Shown here: positions 58,920 to 64,000 of the stretch, piece after piece
Numbering within the stretch: position 1 is the first letter of the stretch
Layout of the letters: every line of letters begins with the position of its first letter
NCBI GenBank assembly: GCA_030035585.1
Contig: CM057477.1
Coordinates: forward strand, 64,833,447-64,897,446
DNA: 64,000 nucleotides
Source: Dugong dugon
Taxonomy: Eukaryota > Chordata > Mammalia > Sirenia > Dugongidae
Direction of reading: 5' to 3'
The notes under the pieces: model-generated
Databases searched by the model: none
The model's input: only the letters and a program-made list of their open reading frames with translations
What the model was told of the DNA's origin: nothing
Program-made: the position numbers and the translations under genes

Positions 58920-59795
58920 TGTTTCTCCCCACCCAACTCTCTTGCTACACCACAGAGGTATTCACTACCCCACATTTTCATTTTTGCTCATTCCTTTGCT
59001 TTTCTTTATAGCGATAGCACGCATCTATGGATTCTTAAACAATATGCCTAGCTTTGCTTGATTAAACTCTTTAAGTTGTATCCTATAAGTATTCATCGCT
59101 ATCTTGTTTTTTCACTTAACACTTTATTTTCAAAATTATCACTTAGATTGAAGTTTCTAGTTACAGCTCACACATGCAAGAATTTCTCTATGAGCTGAAT
59201 TGCTGCCTCATGGGGTAGGCCTATTAATTTTACAGGGTAGTGTCAAACTATTTCCCAAACTTTTTCTGTCAATTTATATTTTTACCAGTTGTGGAAAAGA
59301 TGTTTTATTGATCCTTATCTTTGCCAACACTTGACACTGTTTGACTTTTTAACTTTTTCCATCTAATGGTTGTGAAATGGAATCCTGTTGTGATTTAAAT
59401 TTGAATTTGCTGACTTAGTAATGAAGTAATTTTTATTCGATTATTGGTCACTCATACTTCCTTTTATATGATATGTTTGTTCATATCATTTGCCTAAGTT
59501 TTCTATTAGGCTGTTTGTATTTCTGTAAAAATTGATTAGAAGAAGTTCTTGCTATATTCTAGATGTTAATTCTCTGTCAGTTATATGTATTGCAAATAAA
59601 TACATCAGTTTGTAGTTTGTATTTTCTTTTTCTTTATGGCATATTATTCACTCATCATTCCCTTTGTGCTTTCTTTGTGTGGTAAGAACTCTTTCCTAAT
59701 GCCTGGGTCATAATGATATTCTCTTATATTTCCTTTGCCTTTCTTAATGACATTTTTAATCCATTTGGAAATTGTGTTCAACATGAAGAAAAATA
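58920..59795 (-). mobile_element. Old L1 (L1M-type) 3' region, reverse orientation
   Basis: TAAGTTTTCTATTAGGCTGT, AGATGTTAATTCTCTGTCAG, TTTCTTTTTCTTTATGGCAT and TTTTTAATCCATTTGGAAAT are the reverse of the old L1 3' UTR. Strongly diverged. Confidence 0.75.
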
Positions 59796-60431
59796 CAGTT
59801 TCTTTTTTTTTCTCCTTAGCATCATTTATTGGATCTTTGATACTTTTCACAGGAGTCTACTATGCCAGCTCTTTCAAATGTCAAGTTTCCATACAGTTAG
59901 TCAGAGACAAGGCTGGTTCATCACACCATTTCCTGTTCCTGGCCACACAGCCTTCCTTGTGGTTGAGTTGAGAAGATAATCTTGAATTCTTGCCTGTGGG
60001 AATGTGAGTGAGAGTGATATGAGGCAAGTAAAAGCAGATGTGAGTCTTCATGTGCATGCGCTATCTCTCATCCTTGTAGCTAGAAGCGAACAAGCTCCAG
60101 AAGATGGGGTTGCAGAATGAAGGCAGTCCAGATCTTCAAGTTGGAGGAGGGCACCAGGGAGAGACCTGTGACCTTTAGTGATCAATGATATGAGTGAAAA
60201 GTAAATCTTTGTCCATTTTTCAGGGTTGTATTATAAGGCCTAAAAATTCAAGTGGCGCCTTGGCATCTCATGGGTCCCCAATGGCTTACATGTGTTCCCC
60301 TGCTCTTGCTATATATACGCCCCACCCAATGGAAAAGGCTCTCCACCCAGCTAGCCTATCAGCCAGACCAGCTTCATTCTACCTGGTCCTCAGCCTAACA
60401 CATCTCACTCCCATGCCAGCCCACTGAATTA
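59796..60431. other. CPB2: CPB2 intron 1, unassigned
   Basis: Includes a TATATATACGCCCCACCC promoter-like stretch near 60,310. I find no CPB2 exon 1 and no named repeat here. Confidence 0.4.
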
Positions 60432-60960
60432 AAGTCATGTGTCACTTAATGTCCATGATATGTTCTGTGAAATAAGACGCTATCTGATTTGGATGTTGTG
60501 TGAACACCATTTTACCTACAGGTGGTGCCCGGGTTATGAACATCTGCTGCTTCTGGAGCAGCTGGTGGAGGCCAAGAAACAGGAGGCAGTGGCAGAGTGG
60601 CAGTGGCAGAGGCAGTGAAGAGGGCCGTGGCACGAGTGGAGTGAGAGGAAGCCAGCAAGGAGGAAGTGGAGCAGGCCCAGGCCCGCCTGCTGTTTTGCTC
60701 ACCTGAGGAGCAGTGCCCCTCCACCTCACTGCCTGCCTGCCTGCCAGACAAAGACTGAAAGCTTACGCCCAGAGCCATGTCCTCTGTCTTACCTGGCTGT
60801 ATCCCACCTGTGGCCCAGTGCTGCAAGAGTCTGGGTTTGAGGTCTTTAAAACCATTAGAGGGAAACAATAAACCAAAGGAGGGCTGCTTTGAGGTATATG
60901 AGGTCAGACATATATGCGGTTGTACCATTGCCCTAAGAGACATTAAGTGGCACGTGACTG
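60432..60960. mobile_element. hAT-type DNA transposon relic with GC-rich interior
   Basis: Left end AGTCATGTGTCACTTAATGT and right end, reversed, CAGTCACGTGCCACTTAATG form about 20-bp inverted repeats. ATATATGCGGTTGTACC near the right end fits an old mammalian family. The interior 60,520-60,770 is GC-rich and purine-rich on the plus strand and may be a later acquisition. No transposase frame survives. Confidence 0.75.
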
Positions 60961-61247
60961 TATTCACACAAGCCCATCACATCCTCCTGTATGTGTACCA
61001 ATGTACCAATGCTGGTTTCTTAGTTTTGACAGGCATATCTTGGTAATGTAAGATGTTAACATCAGGGAAAGCTGGGTGAAGGGATACAGCAATGCTCTGT
61101 ATTATCTTGCAACTTTTCTGTAAATCTAAAGCTACACCAAACAAATTATTTAATAACAAAAACAAACACATGCCAAGACCTATGGAAGCACAAAAGAGGT
61201 CAAGATAACTTCTGCTTGTCAGTATTAACAGAAGTATTAACTGAGTA

Positions 61248-61398
61248 GGAGCCCTGGTGGCACAGTGGTAAGGAGCTCAGCTGCTAACCAGAAGGTCAGC
61301 AGTTCAAATCCACCAGCAGCTCCTTGGAAACCCTATGGGGCAGTTCTACTCTGTCCTATAGGGTCGCTATGAGTCAAAATCGACTCATCGCCAAAGGG
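61248..61398 (+). mobile_element. AfroSINE, short form, near consensus
   Basis: GGAGCCCTGGTGGCACAGTG, CTTGGAAACCCTATGGGGC and GGTCGCTATGAGTCAAAATC. Flanks share ATTAACTGA-TA as target duplication. Confidence 0.95.
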
Positions 61399-61640
61399 TG
61401 ATTAACTGAATAAGTGTGTGTAAAGGCACATAGAGAGAGACAAAAAGGCACTAGTTGGGAAATGGCAAGCTGTTCATCATTGCCAAGCATAGGATATAGC
61501 TGTTTGTGGCAAGAGAAGACTTGTGGCTAGACAGAAATGATGTTGGCAAGTTATATCAGTCTTCCTACAGAGAAGGTTTCGAATGGATGCTGAGAAATTG
61601 GGACTTTAGTGTATAGGCAATTAGGAGTTCAGAGAGTGAT
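61399..61640. other. CPB2: CPB2 intron 1, no recognised feature
   Basis: Short unassigned stretch between a SINE and an L1 3' end. Confidence 0.4.
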
Positions 61641-61644
61641 ATCA

Positions 61645-62200
61645 ATACTAGGAAAAGATTAGTCTAAACGACTAATGGACCATGACTACTATGGCCTCAA
61701 CCAAACTGAGTCCAGTACAACTAGATGATGCCTGGCTACCACCACTGACTTCTCTGACCGGGATCACAACAGAGGGTCCCAGACGGAGCTGGAGAAAAAT
61801 GTAGGACAAAATTCTAATTCACAAAAAAAGATTAGATTTACTGGCCTGACAGAGACTGTAGAAACCCCAAGAGTATGGCCCCGGGATGCCCTTTTAGCTC
61901 AGTAATGAAATCATCCCCGAGGTCCACCATTTAGTCAAAGATTAGACATCCCCATAAAACAAAACGGGACTAATGGGGCACAACAGTCCAGGGACAAGGA
62001 CTAGAAGGCAGGAGGGGACAGGAAAACTGGTAATAGGGAACCCAAGGTTGAGAAGGGACAGTGTTGACATGTCCTGGGGTTGTTAACAATTGTCATAAAA
62101 CAATACTTGTACTAACTGGTTAATGAGAAACTATTTGTTCTGTAAATCTTCATCTAAAGTACAACAAAAAGGTAAAGTAAATATATACGGGAAAAAAAAA
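61645..62200 (+). mobile_element. L1 3' UTR, forward orientation
   Basis: GATGATGCCTGGCTACCACC, CACAACAGAGGGTCCCAGA and GAGAAACTATTTGTTCTGTA then ATCTAAAGTACAACAAAAAGG: the forward version of the reverse copies at 15.4 and 53.2 kb. Confidence 0.8.
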
Positions 62201-62404
62201 GAGACTGATATTATTTGACTTGTGATTATAAAAATAACTTTGACAGCAGAGTGGATGATGGTGTTTCATTTTGGGAAGCCTGGTTTAAAAGATTCTAAAT
62301 TCTGGAAATAAGCCTATGGAGACTTGATTATCAGAAGAGGGAAAGAGTGGTTCAGAGAAACCACAGACTGGGGAATGTTACGTCTATCCATGGTACAACT
62401 TTAA

Positions 62405-62602
62405 GGAGCCCTGGTGATGCAGCAGTTAGGTGCTCGACTGCTAACCAAAAGGCTGGCAGTTTGAACTCACCCAGCAGCTCTGTTGGAGAAAGACCTCATG
62501 ATCTGCTCCCGTAGCCATTACAGCCCAGGATACCCTATAGGGCTCTGCCACAACGGGTCCCTATGAGTCAAATATCATCTGGACGGCACCTATCTACAAC
62601 AA
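62405..62602 (+). mobile_element. AfroSINE, long form with RTE-like tail
   Basis: AAGGAGCCCTGGTGATGCAG, TGGCAGTTTGAACTCACCC and GGCACCTATCTACAACAAC. Confidence 0.9.
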
Positions 62603-62629
62603 CGTTCAGCGAGTGCCTAAGGCTGTGTG

Positions 62630-62950
62630 TTCAGGGATATTTATAGCAGCATCATTCATAGTGACAGTAACTGGAAACAAAGTAATGCTTATCATAGCAG
62701 AAAGGTTGGATATTGGTGGTCTTTGCGCTTTCTGGAATGTTTTGCAGCCACTGTAAAGAATGAGTTACATTTATATTTGTTAACTTGAAGGGATTGGTAT
62801 GTTCTGTGAAGGGAGAAAAGAAGCAAGCTGTGGAGAACTGTATGAAATATGATCTTATTTTTGTAAAAAATAAATTAGAAAAAGAAAAATTGTATGTGTA
62901 TGTTAAAAGCAGCAGAAAGTTATGAATAAATGAGAACCACATTGTTATCA
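62630..62950 (+). mobile_element. Old L1 3' end
   Basis: TTATAGCAGCATCATTCATA, CACTGTAAAGAATGAGTTAC and TATGATCTTATTTTTGTAAA are typical of old L1 3' ends. Confidence 0.6.
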
Positions 62951-63132
62951 TTGATTGGAGAGTGGAGAATGGCAAGTGATGGATTAGCTGGGTGAGGGGA
63001 GGGAGGAGCAAATAAGATTGTTTCTAAAAGAATGATCTCCATAATAATGATAACTAAAAAACCAAACTCATCGCTGTGGAGTATGGTAATGATAGGAGAT
63101 ATGATAATACACACGGGTACATATAAATGCAT

Positions 63133-63332
63133 AAGGAGCCCTGGGGGCACTGTGGTTAAGCACCTGGCAGTCAGCCGGAAGTATGTCAGTTTAAACCCAC
63201 CAGCCTGTCTGAGGGACATAGACCTGGCAGTCTGTTTCTGTAAAGATTGCAGCCCTGGAAACTCTATGCAGAGTCCTACTTTGTCCTATAGGGTCACCGC
63301 TAGTCAGAATCCACTCATCAGCAACAGATGTA
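63133..63332 (+). mobile_element. AfroSINE, long form
   Basis: AAGGAGCCCTGGGGGCACTG, CCTGGCAGTCTGTTTCTGTA and AGAATCCACTCATCAGCAAC. Confidence 0.9.
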
Positions 63333-63364
63333 TATAAATGCATAGAGAAATGCATGAAAGGATT

Positions 63365-63885
63365 GTTGTAACCAACAAGGTTAAACTATTCCCCCTCTTC
63401 CTGCCATCACAGCCAGGCTGAGTTCCTGATAAAGCATTTCTGTATTACAGCCCAAGGTCATCTTACTGCTTCTCTGCTCAAGGCCACTTCGCTACTCACC
63501 AACTACCCCCTGTCCATTCAGACATGAGCAATAAGCCACAAAGCTGTCCTTAGATAAACTTCATGCGTCATACTCCCGCAAAAAACACACACCTCCAGTC
63601 ACCATATTGCAACCCCCATTGTACCCATTAGTTCCTAAAATTGCCTGCCTATTCCCAGAAACTTCATGAATTATGCATAAGCTCCCTGTCCTGAGCCTAT
63701 AACTGCCTTCGAATTCCCAGCCTTGGGGAGCTTGATTTGAGACTTGGTCTCAGAGCTCCTTGCTTGACCGGCTTGCAATAAAGTCCACTTTGCTTTCTCG
63801 AAGGCCTGGGGTCTCTCAGTTGACTCTAGGGGTCCCTCCAGGCAGGGCCCATTCCCACTGGGTTGTATTATCACCAAAATGTTAA
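63365..63885 (+). mobile_element. Probable solo LTR (class I ERV-like fossil)
   Basis: The stretch has the layout of a gammaretrovirus-like LTR: GCTTGCAATAAAGTCCACTT as polyadenylation block followed by CTTTCTCGAAGGCCTGGGGT and a CCTCCAGGCAGGGCCC segment. Ends are approximate and no duplication is confirmed. No internal region is in the window. Confidence 0.6.
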
Positions 63886-64000
63886 TGTTGCTTTTTCAAG
63901 GTGGTGAAATCTCAGTAGTTTTCTCCTTAATTTTGTACTTTTTCCGTATTATTTACTCTTTTCTTTGGCAAAAAGAACTGACATTCTTTTATCGAATTGG

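Noticed and set aside
60512-60967. 151-codon minus-strand open frame considered as CPB2 exon 1
   Set aside because: It shows no signal peptide and no match to the CPB2 N-terminus, and lies within a hAT-type element. Exon 1 was not found elsewhere before 64,000.

Overview
The window is mammalian nuclear DNA, most likely from an afrotherian of the elephant type. About forty copies of the tRNA-derived AfroSINE are present on both strands, together with RTE (BovB-like) LINE pieces that share the SINE tail, and L1 3' ends of a kind I associate with elephant. This species call is inference from the repeats and from two recognisable genes. No bacterial-style genes or CRISPR arrays are present.

Two host genes lie head-to-tail on the minus strand. 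From 4790 to about 13,600 is the 5' end of ZC3H13, a CCCH zinc-finger subunit of the nuclear m6A writer complex: a CpG-island promoter with a non-coding first exon, then three coding exons (7184-7300, 6768-6877, 4790-4901) that chain in frame. The rest of the gene lies left of the window. From 14,373 to 58,533 is CPB2 (carboxypeptidase B2, TAFI, the plasma fibrinolysis inhibitor): ten of its eleven coding exons are present, all open, with canonical splice sites and phases that agree exactly. Only the signal-peptide exon 1 was not found and probably lies right of the window. The two genes are less than 1.2 kb apart, so CPB2 transcripts must end just upstream of the ZC3H13 promoter. The gene order matches human 13q14, as I recall it.

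Layout: 1-4.2 kb, degraded L1; 4.3-7.3 kb, ZC3H13 coding exons with an L1 piece and a SINE flanked by a 75-bp duplication; 7.3-13.1 kb, ZC3H13 intron 1, poor in repeats; 13.1-13.7 kb, CpG island; 14-58.5 kb, CPB2 with repeat-crowded introns (L1 3' ends, RTE, nested SINEs, solo LTRs, MaLR LTRs, hAT relics, a mariner inside an L1); 58.5-64 kb, CPB2 intron 1 with an old L1, a hAT relic, an L1 3' UTR and an LTR.

The most striking structure is in CPB2 exon 7. Its last 36 coding bases plus the first 7 bases of the intron (the 5' splice site) form a 43-bp unit repeated 15 times head-to-tail (40,611-41,255). The copy next to the exon body is the true exon end. The other fourteen place decoy splice donors downstream, and reading past the true donor meets a stop after three codons. 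Exon 7 has a length divisible by three and is, to my recollection, the exon skipped in a known human CPB2 isoform, so this array is a concrete candidate for a lineage-specific splicing effect.
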